DNA of 64,000 bases, from contig JAJFUH010000029.1 in assembly GCA_021372535.1 (NCBI GenBank), forward strand, positions 57,866-121,865, read 5' to 3'. The position numbers and the translations under genes are program-made. The stretch is from a bacterium (lineage in GTDB: Bacteria > Latescibacterota > Latescibacteria > Latescibacterales > Latescibacteraceae). Positions 1 through 8,745 of the stretch are shown here, one piece after another. The notes beneath the pieces are model-generated. The model was not told the DNA's origin and ran no database searches. It saw only the letters and a list, made by a program, of their open reading frames with translations. The stretch's first letter is position 1. Each line of letters starts with the position of its first letter.

Positions 1-767
1 GCAAATACCTTATGCAAAACCACAACGGTGCATGCCGGAAAAGCATGACATTCGGTTTCGCCTGGAAAAACCGGGAGATATTCATCGAATGCACCCCCTT
101 TTTATTGAATAGCTTATAGTGATTAATACGATTCCATATGACGGCCTGATTGTATTGCCCCTGTCACCCTGAATCCGTTTCAGGACTGTAGATCGTCTGA
201 ATCTTATTGCAATGACTATACTTTGAAATAACTGCTGATAACTATATATAATCGGCTATATTTCACGCGACTTTACAAAAAAAACATCCTTTTTCTTGTT
301 ATTCAATGAGCTCATAATCACTGTTTTATTGTGCAAGTATTGTCATTCCCGGATGGGAATCCGAATATTCTTACGCATATTATGGCCGGAAAAGAGTGTT
401 TGCTTCTCCATGAACACTTGCTCCCCTGTTCATTCACTGGTAGAGCAAAGAAAGTGCCATCGGAGAAAACTGTTAAAAATTTTTGCAACTATTTATAAAA
501 CAAAGAGGATACATTTCCATCTTGAAAGCAGACACCCGATGGGGAAAGATGAACTATACATTTTTTCCGGTTCAGAAAAAGTACAAAGCGGCAAAAATTG
601 CCCAACTCAACAGTTGGTCAATAATAAAGAAAGCGCGGCACCCCCTCCGAACCTTCCGGACTATTCATTCAACCCGTTGACCGTATGTAATTGAGAAATG
701 AGCGTAAATCCACAGGACATGGATTTATTGATATACGTACTAAAAAGCCTTGTGAAAAACCCCGTAA
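1..767. other. Gene-poor intergenic region
   Basis: I see no convincing gene here. Short open frames lack ribosome sites and recognisable protein composition. The stretch is AT-rich and holds a partial family D repeat near 299-360 and the phrase GTCACCCTGAATCCGTTTCA near 165, which resembles family H. It lies downstream of the minus-strand HD-GYP gene. Confidence 0.5.
299..360 (-). repeat. Family D interspersed repeat, partial copy
   Basis: The reverse complement of this stretch matches the right end of the family D copies at 28171-28366 and 57216-57410. The shared parts are GGGAATGACAATACT, then ACAATAAA, then AGCTCATTGAATAA. The left part of the element is missing or has decayed. Confidence 0.6.
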
Positions 768-884
768 TTGTGGATAAAATCTGTCAAGGGTCAGCACGGA
801 GTGCTGATTTACATGGCCTTGACAGCGAACAAACAATATATTTCTTGACCGGACGTGCGAAAAAGATACTTTTTCACAGCCCTC
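768..884 (+). repeat. Family A interspersed repeat, copy A1
   Basis: This is a near-complete family A element. The outer arm CTGTCAAGGG (781-790) faces CCTTGACAG (817-825). The inner stem is TCAGCAC-GGA-GTGCTGA (791-807), and a third inverted repeat of the GAAAAAG/CTTTTTC type lies at 858-876. The inner stem differs from other copies (TCGGCAC/GTGCCGA) by a matched change in both arms. The element ends about 14 bp from the stop of the HD-GYP gene. Confidence 0.85.
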
Positions 885-897
885 TTAAAACATGCTG

Positions 898-2784
898 TTA
901 TAATTTCGGTAAAATGCTTCCGTTATTGTACACATACTCGAAGGCGTCCGGTTCATTAAGGCCATTTATAATAAAATCAAGATGTTCCACAGGCATGGAT
1001 GATACAATTTCCGTAAATACATCAACGATTTTCGGACAGAACTGAAATCCCCTGTTCTTTTGCAATTCATCGAGCGCCTCCTCACGGGTCAGGGCGGCTC
1101 GGTAGGGACGGTTCGTTGTCATCGCGTCAAAGGAATCGGCAACAGCCATAATACGGGCTTCGAGCGGGATGTTCTTGCCGGAAAGTCCGTCCGGATATCC
1201 CAGGCCGTCATAACGCTCATGATGACTTTTCATCAGTCCGATAAGGGGATTGTAGGCAAGCAGGGGTTCAATGATACGGAGCCCGACCATGGGATGGCGC
1301 CTTATATAATTGAACTCATTATTGGTGAGTTTGCCCCGTTTGTGAATTATAGAATCGGGTATGCCGATTTTACCGATATCATGCATGAGCGCCATGAGAC
1401 GGATTTTTTCGATGTGCTCTTCTTCCATCTCCATTTTTCGGGCTATAAGGGTCGTGTAAAAGGCAACCCTGTTCGAATGGCCGCGGGTGTAGGGGTCCTT
1501 TGCTTCGAGAGCGGAAGCGAGCGAGAGTATGGACGAAACGAACGACTGTTTCATGTCTTCCATAAGACGGGCATTATCGAGGGAAATCGCAATCTGGTTA
1601 CAGAAATTCATGACATACTCGAGATCATCCGATGTGAAATCCTTCAATCCCTCGTTCCGCTCCGCGGCCATTACACCGATGACCTTGTTATGCGTTATAA
1701 GCGGGACCGCAACGAATGACCGGGGATGGAATTCCTTGAGAATGAGATTTTCTTTTCGCAGAAACGACGAATCGACATCGGGGATGATCTGTGCTGTTCC
1801 GGTATCGACTACCCGGGCAAGAATGTTCTGGGTTCGTTTGAGCGGTATGGAATAGCCGCTGAGTTTCCTGACATTGTCACTGTAGCCGCCGGATATCTTG
1901 ACCGGAACAAGCGTATCATTTTTCTCGTCCACGAGCATGATGATGGAGCGGTCAAAATGCATGACGGTCTGGATGAGGGACATCACAACCTCGAGAAGAT
2001 TATCCGTATCGAGAATGGATGCCGTGGCCTTGGACGATGCATTGAGCGAGGTCAGACGGTTGATACGCCTGTTGAGCTCAATGTTGAGATGAGCGACCTC
2101 AAGGTACTTGCGTTCGAGCAGCTTTTTTTCCCGCTCGAGTTCCGCGAGTGAATCTTTCAGAATCTGACGGCGTTCCGTAAAAAGCCCGAATACGAGCGCG
2201 AGAATTGATTTCTTGTCCCATTCCAGCCTGAATTCGCAATACTCATCACCGCTGAACTGGCATTTGTATTCTGTCAATTTACCGAGGGGAAGTCCCCATA
2301 TTGTCGGAATAGATTCATATATCCCGAGATTGTAAAGGCAGATATCTTTCGTCGAGCCTATGTTTTCGAACCACTTGAGGCGCACAATCGCATGAGCCCA
2401 GTCGGACTCGACCACAATAACCTCTTTCGTTTTGTTGAACTTCTCATTGATTGCAGCGGCGCGACGGATAGAGAGGTACGGGTGGCCGATTACCTTGATA
2501 AAGATATTTTCAATATACCCGAAGCTTCTGTAGATTATGGATTCATGGCCAATCTCACGGGCAACCTCGGGTTCGCCCACATGGAGACGGATTCGTTCGA
2601 AGAGCTTCGTCATGACCTGCTGCGATATCCAGTTATGCTCGTCACGGAGATATTCCTCAACATTTCCGACCGTCTCGAAATAGGGATCGAGATCGTCAAA
2701 AATGGTATCGAGAAGCTCGGGACAGTGCCTTTTTACATAATCCAGCAAAGCCCTTGAATTACAACAGTTTACCAAACGCTCCAC
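898..2784 (-). CDS. V4R-GAF-HD-GYP cyclic-di-GMP phosphodiesterase
   Basis: This is a probable c-di-GMP hydrolase with two sensory modules. Residues 1-190 resemble a 4-vinyl-reductase (V4R)-type small-molecule domain, ending in a GxxYCEFRLEW-like strand. A coiled coil spans about 205-245 and a GAF domain about 255-405. The C-terminal HD-GYP domain has MHDIGKIGIPD (HD pair near residue 468), HHERYDGLGYPDGL and DSFDAMTTNRPYR, so the metal-binding and GYP motifs are intact. No membrane segment is visible, so it is probably cytoplasmic. I chose the GTG at 2784 because GGGGGGAG lies 5-7 nt upstream. A TTG start at 2820 would add 12 residues but has no ribosome site. It appears monocistronic. Confidence is high for family and modest for the ligand. 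Confidence 0.9.
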   Translation of the reverse strand: MERLVNCCNSRALLDYVKRHCPELLDTIFDDLDPYFETVGNVEEYLRDEHNWISQQVMTKLFERIRLHVGEPEVAREIGHESIIYRSFGYIENIFIKVIGHPYLSIRRAAAINEKFNKTKEVIVVESDWAHAIVRLKWFENIGSTKDICLYNLGIYESIPTIWGLPLGKLTEYKCQFSGDEYCEFRLEWDKKSILALVFGLFTERRQILKDSLAELEREKKLLERKYLEVAHLNIELNRRINRLTSLNASSKATASILDTDNLLEVVMSLIQTVMHFDRSIIMLVDEKNDTLVPVKISGGYSDNVRKLSGYSIPLKRTQNILARVVDTGTAQIIPDVDSSFLRKENLILKEFHPRSFVAVPLITHNKVIGVMAAERNEGLKDFTSDDLEYVMNFCNQIAISLDNARLMEDMKQSFVSSILSLASALEAKDPYTRGHSNRVAFYTTLIARKMEMEEEHIEKIRLMALMHDIGKIGIPDSIIHKRGKLTNNEFNYIRRHPMVGLRIIEPLLAYNPLIGLMKSHHERYDGLGYPDGLSGKNIPLEARIMAVADSFDAMTTNRPYRAALTREEALDELQKNRGFQFCPKIVDVFTEIVSSMPVEHLDFIINGLNEPDAFEYVYNNGSILPKL

Positions 2785-3264
2785 AATACTCCCCCCGCAC
2801 AGGTGCACACCTGTTCGCAAATCAGTCTTAGACTTTTATTAATATATACTAAGCATAAATCCTTCTGCGGGTAAAAGCAATATAAAAATAAGAAAAATAC
2901 ATCTGACATTAAAAATTATTTGCTTGATTTATGCCCGTACTTCAATCATATTTGGAGTGCAGGGTCCACCTATAAAAAAAACCTTTTATGTTTACACCGA
3001 TGAGGGCTGTCCCTTGGGGCTGCGCTTTCGCCGTGACTCCGCTTATGCGGATAGCGAGAGCAAAAAGCTTGTAAGTGACTATAAAGTTCCCTTAAAATGC
3101 TTTGCAGAAAGCGTTTTTTCAAAGGACCCTGCAATTTTTTTACCCGTCACACAGAAATTCAATGGTGGCGGATTTTTTATATCCGGTCCGTATCGACCGC
3201 TCTCAGGTGTGACTGCACATCCCGCGATTCTATGTGCTTCCGTCGCCGAAGTATCCTTCGAAAT
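2785..3264. other. Intergenic region upstream of the HD-GYP gene
   Basis: No gene is seen. The part near 2821-2930 is AT-rich and should hold the promoter of the minus-strand HD-GYP gene. A G/C-rich patch at 3000-3065 contains short imperfect palindromes (for example CCGCTTATGCGG) but no T-run, so I do not call a terminator. Confidence 0.4.
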
Positions 3265-4398
3265 TCATTTCCCCAGGCCGAAATATTTCCTGTACGCCGC
3301 GATTATTTCCTCTCCTCCCATGAGAGCGCCGTTCCATTCATCATCGAGATCGGCCAGCCTGACCGGTTTGCCGCCTTCTTCGAGATGCGATTTGAAAGCG
3401 GCGAGGTATGTGGCCGTTTTGCGCTCGATATCTTCGTACGGTTCGGGCATTTCCGCTTTGCCTTTTTCCACCATGAGCTGGAAATAGAGCAGCATGGGAG
3501 TCCACATCGCAAAGTCGCGGTCATGGGGTCCTCTTTCCCACCAGAGCCATTGTTCGAAGAATTTTGCCCCCTCGGTATAAACTTTGATATGGGCATTCGT
3601 CAGCCCTCCCGGTATCTCCTGCAAGGCGCCGTAATAAATGCTCCCGTCCTCTTTTGCCTTGTGTTCGACGACAACGAGCCCGTTGGGTTTTTTCCAGTCG
3701 GGAGTGATATATGCGGCGCTCACCACCGGGTCATCGACAACCTTGAGACACATCCAGAGCCCGTGCACGCCATGCGTCGAATAGTCACTCATCGAGTTAT
3801 CGGCGGTATATCCCATGATTTTCCAGTCCTTAACCTGGGTTTTCACGACCTGCACATCCCGGGTGAATTCAAACGAGGAGGTACACATGAGCGGGGCGTC
3901 GCCTTTTCTGGCCTGAGCCAGTGTCTCGCGGGCGATGCGCATGCTGTTGGCGAAGGGACGGTTCACGAATGTCGGCATTCCTGCTTCGAGGTAGGGCTGG
4001 TTGAGCTTATGATTGCACATTATGGCATAATAGTCCCCGTTGAGAATACCGTCCACCTTGCCGACCATATCGTCAAAATTCTTCACCGGCGTACAGTTGA
4101 ACTTTTTTGCGAACGCCTCTTTCGATGCTTCTATCACATCCCAGCAGTGGGTAATCACCATGCCGGTCGTCCTCGTTTTATCCACCCCGTTGATGAGCGG
4201 CGCCCAGAGCCCTTTCGTATGGGTCCCGTCTCCGCATGAAAGAGCGCCGATCCTGATCAGATCGTTCGGTCCCGTACGTTTGAAACTGATGGTCTCGGCC
4301 CCTGCGGTCGAAGCAGCTCCGAATAAGGTCCCCGCGGCCAGCGCGCTCTTCAGCACAGCACGGCGGCTCGTCTGGTGTTTCTGGTTTTGCCTGTGCAT
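3265..4398 (-). CDS. Tat-exported Gfo/Idh/MocA-like protein
   Basis: This 377-residue protein starts with a twin-arginine signal (SRRAVLKSALAAG, then an AxA site near residue 33). The mature part has a Gfo/Idh/MocA layout: a Rossmann-like N-terminal half followed by an alpha/beta domain. Members usually are NAD(P)-dependent sugar or inositol dehydrogenases. Here the dinucleotide loop reads RIGALSCGDGTHTKG rather than GxGxxG, and the usual EKP motif is NRP (FVNRPFA), so ordinary dehydrogenase chemistry is doubtful. The ATG at 4398 has GGAGAGGG upstream. A longer reading to 4512 would run into a family A repeat and is rejected. No operon partner is visible. Fold is fairly certain, activity is not. 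Confidence 0.75.
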   Translation of the reverse strand: MHRQNQKHQTSRRAVLKSALAAGTLFGAASTAGAETISFKRTGPNDLIRIGALSCGDGTHTKGLWAPLINGVDKTRTTGMVITHCWDVIEASKEAFAKKFNCTPVKNFDDMVGKVDGILNGDYYAIMCNHKLNQPYLEAGMPTFVNRPFANSMRIARETLAQARKGDAPLMCTSSFEFTRDVQVVKTQVKDWKIMGYTADNSMSDYSTHGVHGLWMCLKVVDDPVVSAAYITPDWKKPNGLVVVEHKAKEDGSIYYGALQEIPGGLTNAHIKVYTEGAKFFEQWLWWERGPHDRDFAMWTPMLLYFQLMVEKGKAEMPEPYEDIERKTATYLAAFKSHLEEGGKPVRLADLDDEWNGALMGGEEIIAAYRKYFGLGK

Positions 4399-4469
4399 GC
4401 GTTCCCTCTCCTTTTCCACCGGATCATGTTTGAATGTCAAATATAATAAAGCTCTATAAGCGTTGTGAT

Positions 4470-4598
4470 AAACACAATTTACTTGGATATAAGTTGTCAA
4501 GGGTCGGCACAAAGTGCCGATTTACATGCCCTTGACAATAACAAAACAACACATTTCGTCATGGGGTTCGTGCAAAATATACTTTTTCACAGCCCTCC
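4470..4598 (+). repeat. Family A interspersed repeat, copy A2
   Basis: This is a complete copy. The outer arms are TTGTCAAGGG (4494-4503) and CCCTTGACAA. Compared with CTGTCAAGGG/CCCTTGACAG in other copies, both arm ends have changed together. The inner stem TCGGCAC-AAA-GTGCCGA is perfect. The tail reads CAAAATATACTTTTTCAC followed by AGCCCT. The element sits in the 5' flank of the Gfo-like gene. Confidence 0.85.
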
Positions 4599-4781
4599 TA
4601 TACGGTCTGAAGTTTTCTGCTTTCCGAAAAAACACGTCTGCGGAAAACCCGTAATACAAAATATACATACAAGTAGTACAGCGTGTTATGATTCTTTATC
4701 AATATGGTCAGTTTAAACACTGTATGAAAGAGTTTTCAATACATGGCGATATAAAATTTTACCTGTAACAGGCTATTTGCC

Positions 4782-4940
4782 CGATCCATTCATAAACTTT
4801 AATGGAACACGGATTTTCGCGGATTTGTGCCTGAAATATCTTTTTGATGTCAGTATTAAATTGTCACTAACAATAGTATTAATAGTCTATTATGTCCCTT
4901 TGTGCCTTAGTTTTTTCGTGGTCAATATTTATACTGATAA
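4782..4940 (+). repeat. Family E interspersed repeat, copy E1
   Basis: The left part reads TTCATAAACTTTAATGGAAC, then ACGGATTTTCGCGGATTTGT. The right part reads CCTTTGTGCCTTAG and GTGGTCAATATTTAT. The same ordered blocks recur at 62622-62775 and, more decayed, at 25255-25437. No coding function is seen. Confidence 0.55.
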
Positions 4941-4949
4941 TCCGGGTCA

Positions 4950-5008
4950 GAAACTGAACCGAGTTCAGGATGACGGTCATGACAAACTTGTTTCGGCATC
5001 TGTTTCGT
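4950..5008 (-). repeat. Family H short repeat, copy H1
   Basis: The reverse complement reads GATGCCGAAACAAGTT, ATGACCGTCATCCTGAAC and TTCAG in order. It matches 13061-13112, which has the same blocks. The CCTGAAC-type core resembles a short repeat found in many bacterial genomes. Confidence 0.5.
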
Positions 5009-5081
5009 AAATAAACACAGTGAAGTAATTCGTCATGTTTAACACACATCATACTTTCCGCCCTTTAAATTTATCCATATA

Positions 5082-5113
5082 AAAAGGGCACAGCCTCGTC
5101 ACGGTCGTGCCCG
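5082..5113 (-). terminator. Distal intrinsic terminator of the cold-shock cluster
   Basis: On the minus strand GGGCAC and GTGCCC form a stem around a 15-nt loop, followed by TTTTTATA. It lies about 60 bp beyond the last cold-shock gene, behind a stronger terminator. Confidence 0.55.
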
Positions 5114-5132
5114 AAATCCTTTCCGTTGCGCA

Positions 5133-5166
5133 TAAAAAAAGAGGCCTCCGCAAGGAGACCTCTTGT
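5133..5166 (-). terminator. Intrinsic terminator of the cold-shock cluster
   Basis: On the minus strand AGAGGTCTCC-TTGC-GGAGGCCTCT forms a 10-bp stem with one wobble pair, followed by a run of seven T. It starts a few bases after the stop codon of the promoter-distal cold-shock gene. Confidence 0.85.
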
Positions 5167-5173
5167 CCGGCCG

Positions 5174-5377
5174 TCACTTCATTCGATGCACATTGACAGC
5201 CTGAAGTCCTTTTGGACCGTCTGTTACTTCAAATTCCACGTCGTCGCCTTCATTGAGTGTCTTGAATCCATCTCCCGTAATTCCAGTGTAATGAACGAAT
5301 GCGTCTTTCCCATCATCCATTGTAATGAACCCAAAACCCTTAACTTCGTTGAACCATTTTACTTTACCTAGTGCCAT
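5174..5377 (-). CDS. Cold-shock domain protein, copy 3 (distal)
   Basis: This 67-residue protein is a single cold-shock (OB-fold) domain of normal family length. It has the RNP1-type motif KGFGFI and a degenerate RNP2 motif (DAFVHYTGI). Such proteins bind single-stranded RNA and DNA and melt RNA structure in the cytoplasm. It starts [14 protein letters not shown], identical to the next gene over this stretch, so the two are recent duplicates. The ATG is preceded by GGGGTAAGAA. It is the last of three tandem genes and is followed by two intrinsic terminators. Confidence 0.95.
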   Translation of the reverse strand: MALGKVKWFNEVKGFGFITMDDGKDAFVHYTGITGDGFKTLNEGDDVEFEVTDGPKGLQAVNVHRMK

Positions 5378-5428
5378 TTCTTACCCCACATTAAATCCGA
5401 TGAATCTCCCCAATGAATCCCATCATCT

Positions 5429-5635
5429 TCATTGACTTACCCGCTGCACATTCACCGCCTGAAGTCCCTTGGGTGTCTCGGTGAGTTCAAATTCCACACT
5501 GTCACCCTCGTTAAGAGTTTTGAATCCCTCACCTTTAATTCCGGTGTAATGGACGAACACTTCCTTCCCATCGTCCACGATGATAAATCCAAAACCTTTC
5601 ACTTCGTTAAACCACTTTACTTTACCTAGTGCCAT
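5429..5635 (-). CDS. Cold-shock domain protein, copy 2 (middle)
   Basis: This 68-residue single cold-shock domain has KGFGFI and EVFVHYTGI nucleic-acid-binding motifs. It is very similar to the neighbouring copy at 5174-5377 and a little less so to 5692-5901. The start ATG has GGAG upstream. The 51-56 bp spacers between the three genes suggest one transcript, with possible local control by each 5' leader. Function by family: RNA chaperone. Whether expression is cold-induced cannot be told from sequence. Confidence 0.95.
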   Translation of the reverse strand: MALGKVKWFNEVKGFGFIIVDDGKEVFVHYTGIKGEGFKTLNEGDSVEFELTETPKGLQAVNVQRVSQ

Positions 5636-5691
5636 TTCATACTCCGCATTTAATACAGTGATATATAACGGGATAACCGTCCGTTACGTTT

Positions 5692-5901
5692 TCATGGTTT
5701 TTTCGCCCGCTGTACGTTTACCGCCTGAAGTCCTTTTGGACCTTCGGTGACTTCGAATTCCACGGCATCGCCTTCGCCGAGCGTACGGAATCCATCACCC
5801 TTTATTCCGGAGTAATGGACAAAAACCTCTTTCCCGTCATCCATCGTAATGAAGCCATATCCTTTAACTTCATTGAACCATTTTACTGTACCACCTACCA
5901 T
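5692..5901 (-). CDS. Cold-shock domain protein, copy 1 (promoter-proximal)
   Basis: The true start is the ATG at 5901 ([18 protein letters not shown]), supported by GAGGAG upstream. A longer in-frame reading to 6030 adds 43 residues that do not look like any cold-shock protein and probably is the 5' untranslated leader. The 69-residue product has KGYGFI and EVFVHYSGI motifs. As the first gene of the tandem trio, it has a leader of at least 100 nt in the 150-bp gap to the msbA-like gene. Long leaders are common in cold-regulated csp genes. Confidence 0.93.
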   Translation of the reverse strand: MVGGTVKWFNEVKGYGFITMDDGKEVFVHYSGIKGDGFRTLGEGDAVEFEVTEGPKGLQAVNVQRAKKP

Positions 5902-6050
5902 ATCTACTCCTCTGTGAATTATCGGGAAAACGTATGCAATGAGTTTCCCCGTGTGATGCGTGCAACAACAGAAATCTCGCATTATGTTATTTCGGCCATA
6001 TACCTCCTTTCCATGCCTTCCTGGGCACATTACCCGTTAATGTGATTACT

Positions 6051-7910
6051 TCAGTACGAATGTACCGCGTTTGCATATTGAAGATCATACAAGCGCCGGT
6101 ATACACCCTTTTTCCCATAGAGTTCCTGATGCGTACCCGTTTCGACTATCCGTCCCCGGTCCAGAACGACTATCCTCGTCGCCGACTGAATGGTCGAAAG
6201 ACGGTGCGCTATGACAAGCGAGGTTCTGCCCCGCATGAGTTTTTCAATCGCTGCCTGCACTTCGGCTTCAGCGCCTGAATCGAGCGCTGACGTTGCCTCG
6301 TCGAACAGGAGCACCGGCGGATTCTTGAGTATGGCACGGGCGATGACGAGCCGCTGCTTCTGGCCGCCCGAGAGCTTGGTTCCCCTGTCGCCGATTATGG
6401 TATCGTACCCCTTCTCGAACTCCATGATAAAATCATGGGCATTGGCGGTTTTTGCCGCATCGATAATATCCTCAAGCGGAATATCGGGACGCCCGTAGGC
6501 AATATTCGATCGTATGGTGTCATGGAACAGAATCGTCTCCTGCGTTACAATGCCGAAGAGATGGCGCAGGTCCTCTACACGGTATTCCCTGATATCATGT
6601 CCGTCAATCATGACCGAACCCCGGATCGGATCGAAAAACCGGGGAATAAGGTCGAGCATGGTCGATTTACCGCCGCCCGAAGGCCCAACAATGGCGATGG
6701 TTTCGCCTTTCCTGATAACCAGGTCGATACCTTTCAGAACGGGCACTCCGGGATCGTATTCATACCATACATTATCAAAAACGATTTTTTCACTTAATTT
6801 GTCAAGGAAACGCGGATCGGGCGGATCGAGGATATCGCGGGGATAATCGATAATTTCAAAAACACGATCGGTTGCGGCGACACCGACCTGAATCTTCACG
6901 GTGACCTCGCTCATCCGTTTCGCGCTCTGCATGAGGATGAACAGGAGGGTAAGAAACGCAAGAAAATCCCCGGGATCGAGCATTTTGTATTCAAGCACCA
7001 TGATACCGCCGATCCAGAGCACAGCTACCGCCATACCGACACCGAGAACCTCGGTCACCGGGGGAGAAAGCCGTCTCATCTGAACCAGACGGATCAGCGA
7101 CTTGAAATATGCCCTGTTTGCAGTATTGAAACGCTCAACTTCAAATTTACCCATGGAAAAAGCCTTGACAACCCTGATACCGGAAAATGTTTCCTCCAGA
7201 ATAGATGTTATCGCCGCGATGCAGCTCTGAGTGCGCACCGTGCGACGGCGGAGTTTTTTCCCTATACGTCTGATAATATATAAACTCGGAGGGGCAATGA
7301 GGAAAGTAAAAAATGTAAGCCGCCAGCTCATGAGAATCATCACCACAAGAATCATGATGATGTTGATAGGCTCTTTCATTATGTTTATAAATGAGTTATT
7401 GAGATTCTCGTTGATGGTGTTGCAGTCATTGATGACACGGCTGATCATGTCGCCGGTTTTCCGTTTCTGGAAAAAACGGAGCGGTAAACGATGATACGCG
7501 GTATAAATATCCTCGCGGAGGTTACTGATCGTTCCCTGCTCGACATAGGCCATGACATAACCCTGAAGATAGGAAAATATATTTTTTATTACAATGGAGA
7601 TTACTATGAGCATACAGAGCCGCGTCAGCACTTCCCGGGGGGTGCCCTGTCCCAGAAAACCGTCGAACATCGTCTGGAAAAATGTTTTGAGGCGGGCGAA
7701 AAAGGTCATGGAGCGGATGGTCTGATCCGGGGCGGTAACCGTCACCGGCATTTCCTTGTTCATGAGAAAGAGCGTCTTCATGAACGGGCCCACGAGATAA
7801 ACGCTGAAAGCGTTGAGCGCCGCATATCCGAGAGAACATGTAAATCCTATGAAAACGAGGATTTTATATCGATACATGTAACGGGCTATACGGAAAAACT
7901 GCTTTGTCAC
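6051..7910 (-). CDS. MsbA-like ABC exporter (fused membrane and ATPase domains)
   Basis: This 619-residue half-transporter has an N-terminal six-helix membrane domain (about 1-330) and a C-terminal ATPase. The ATPase has Walker A GPSGGGKST (near 400), signature LSGGQKQR, Walker B VLLFDEATSALD and the H-loop AHRLST. Proteins of this type homodimerise in the inner membrane and flip lipids such as lipid A or lipid-linked precursors. The start is GTG at 7910, overlapping the mlaF stop (GTGA), so the two are translationally coupled. Coupling to mlaEF supports a role in lipid or envelope traffic. The exact substrate is inferred, and a multidrug exporter is the alternative. Confidence 0.9.
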   Translation of the reverse strand: MTKQFFRIARYMYRYKILVFIGFTCSLGYAALNAFSVYLVGPFMKTLFLMNKEMPVTVTAPDQTIRSMTFFARLKTFFQTMFDGFLGQGTPREVLTRLCMLIVISIVIKNIFSYLQGYVMAYVEQGTISNLREDIYTAYHRLPLRFFQKRKTGDMISRVINDCNTINENLNNSFINIMKEPINIIMILVVMILMSWRLTFFTFLIAPPSLYIIRRIGKKLRRRTVRTQSCIAAITSILEETFSGIRVVKAFSMGKFEVERFNTANRAYFKSLIRLVQMRRLSPPVTEVLGVGMAVAVLWIGGIMVLEYKMLDPGDFLAFLTLLFILMQSAKRMSEVTVKIQVGVAATDRVFEIIDYPRDILDPPDPRFLDKLSEKIVFDNVWYEYDPGVPVLKGIDLVIRKGETIAIVGPSGGGKSTMLDLIPRFFDPIRGSVMIDGHDIREYRVEDLRHLFGIVTQETILFHDTIRSNIAYGRPDIPLEDIIDAAKTANAHDFIMEFEKGYDTIIGDRGTKLSGGQKQRLVIARAILKNPPVLLFDEATSALDSGAEAEVQAAIEKLMRGRTSLVIAHRLSTIQSATRIVVLDRGRIVETGTHQELYGKKGVYRRLYDLQYANAVHSY

Positions 7911-8743
7911 TGGGTTATATCCTCTCTGATTCTTCTTGTCCTGAAATCGGTATCCGATCCCTGACCGTCATACTCAGTTATATACCGCTTGACCGCAAGC
8001 TTGATGGGGCCTTCCACACGTCCTTCGACGAACTGCCGGACTACCTCGTTATCTGTCGCATCGAGTTCTTCCGGTGTCCCGGTAAAGACAATCTCCCCGT
8101 TATGGAGCATCGCCACACGGTCAGCTATCTTCCGGACACTCGACATATCGTGGGTAACCACCACCGACGTTATATTGAGCATTTTCTTCAGGAATATGAT
8201 AAGTTCATTAATGGAATCCGCCATGATCGGGTCGAGCCCCGTCGTGGGTTCATCATACATGACGATTTCAGGATTCATGGCAATAGCGCGCGCCAGGGCG
8301 ACTCTTTTTTTCATGCCGCCTGACAAATCCGAGGGCATGTATTTTTCAATTCCGCCCATGCCTACCATGTTGAGTTTTTCAGATACGATACGCTGAATTT
8401 CCGAGGGAGTAAAGGCAAGGTGTTCCGAAAGTCCCAGTCCTACGTTTTCGCCGACTGTAAGCGAATCGAGAAGAGCTCCGCCCTGGAAAAGAAACCCGAT
8501 TTTATTCCGGATTCTGAATAACTGGTGCTCGTTTAATCCGATTATATCTTCGCCGCCCACAAACACTCTCCCCGCATCGGGTTTCATGAGTCCGACCATG
8601 TGCTTGAGCATAACGCTCTTTCCGCACCCGGACCGTCCTATGACCACAAGGGTTTCACCTTCGTGGACAACGAGATTCACGTCACGGAGCACCGGTTTGC
8701 CGCCGAAGTATTTCCGTAAACCTATGAGTTCAATTTTAACCAT
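7907..8743 (-). CDS. mlaF: MlaF-type ATP-binding protein of lipid transport ABC system
   Basis: This 278-residue ATPase has Walker A GRSGCGKS (about 36-43), signature LSGGMKKRVALARA and Walker B EIVMYDEPTTGLDP. The LSGGM-K-RV signature and the adjacent MlaE mark it as the ATPase of a phospholipid (Mla/MCE) transporter at the inner membrane. The gene begins 2 bp after mlaE and ends by overlapping the msbA-like start. The C-terminal 30 residues beyond the usual core are charged. No MlaD (MCE domain) gene accompanies it here. Confidence 0.93.
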   Translation of the reverse strand: MVKIELIGLRKYFGGKPVLRDVNLVVHEGETLVVIGRSGCGKSVMLKHMVGLMKPDAGRVFVGGEDIIGLNEHQLFRIRNKIGFLFQGGALLDSLTVGENVGLGLSEHLAFTPSEIQRIVSEKLNMVGMGGIEKYMPSDLSGGMKKRVALARAIAMNPEIVMYDEPTTGLDPIMADSINELIIFLKKMLNITSVVVTHDMSSVRKIADRVAMLHNGEIVFTGTPEELDATDNEVVRQFVEGRVEGPIKLAVKRYITEYDGQGSDTDFRTRRIREDITQ

Positions 8744-8745
8744 AA

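Noticed and set aside
768-884. Family A as an intrinsic terminator
   Set aside because: The stems have no following T-run in a consistent orientation, and copies lie both before and after genes on either strand.
3097-4239. 380-residue plus-strand frame
   Set aside because: It overlaps the Gfo-like gene and is opposite in strand. Its translation lacks a credible start and fold, and the Gfo-like protein explains the region.
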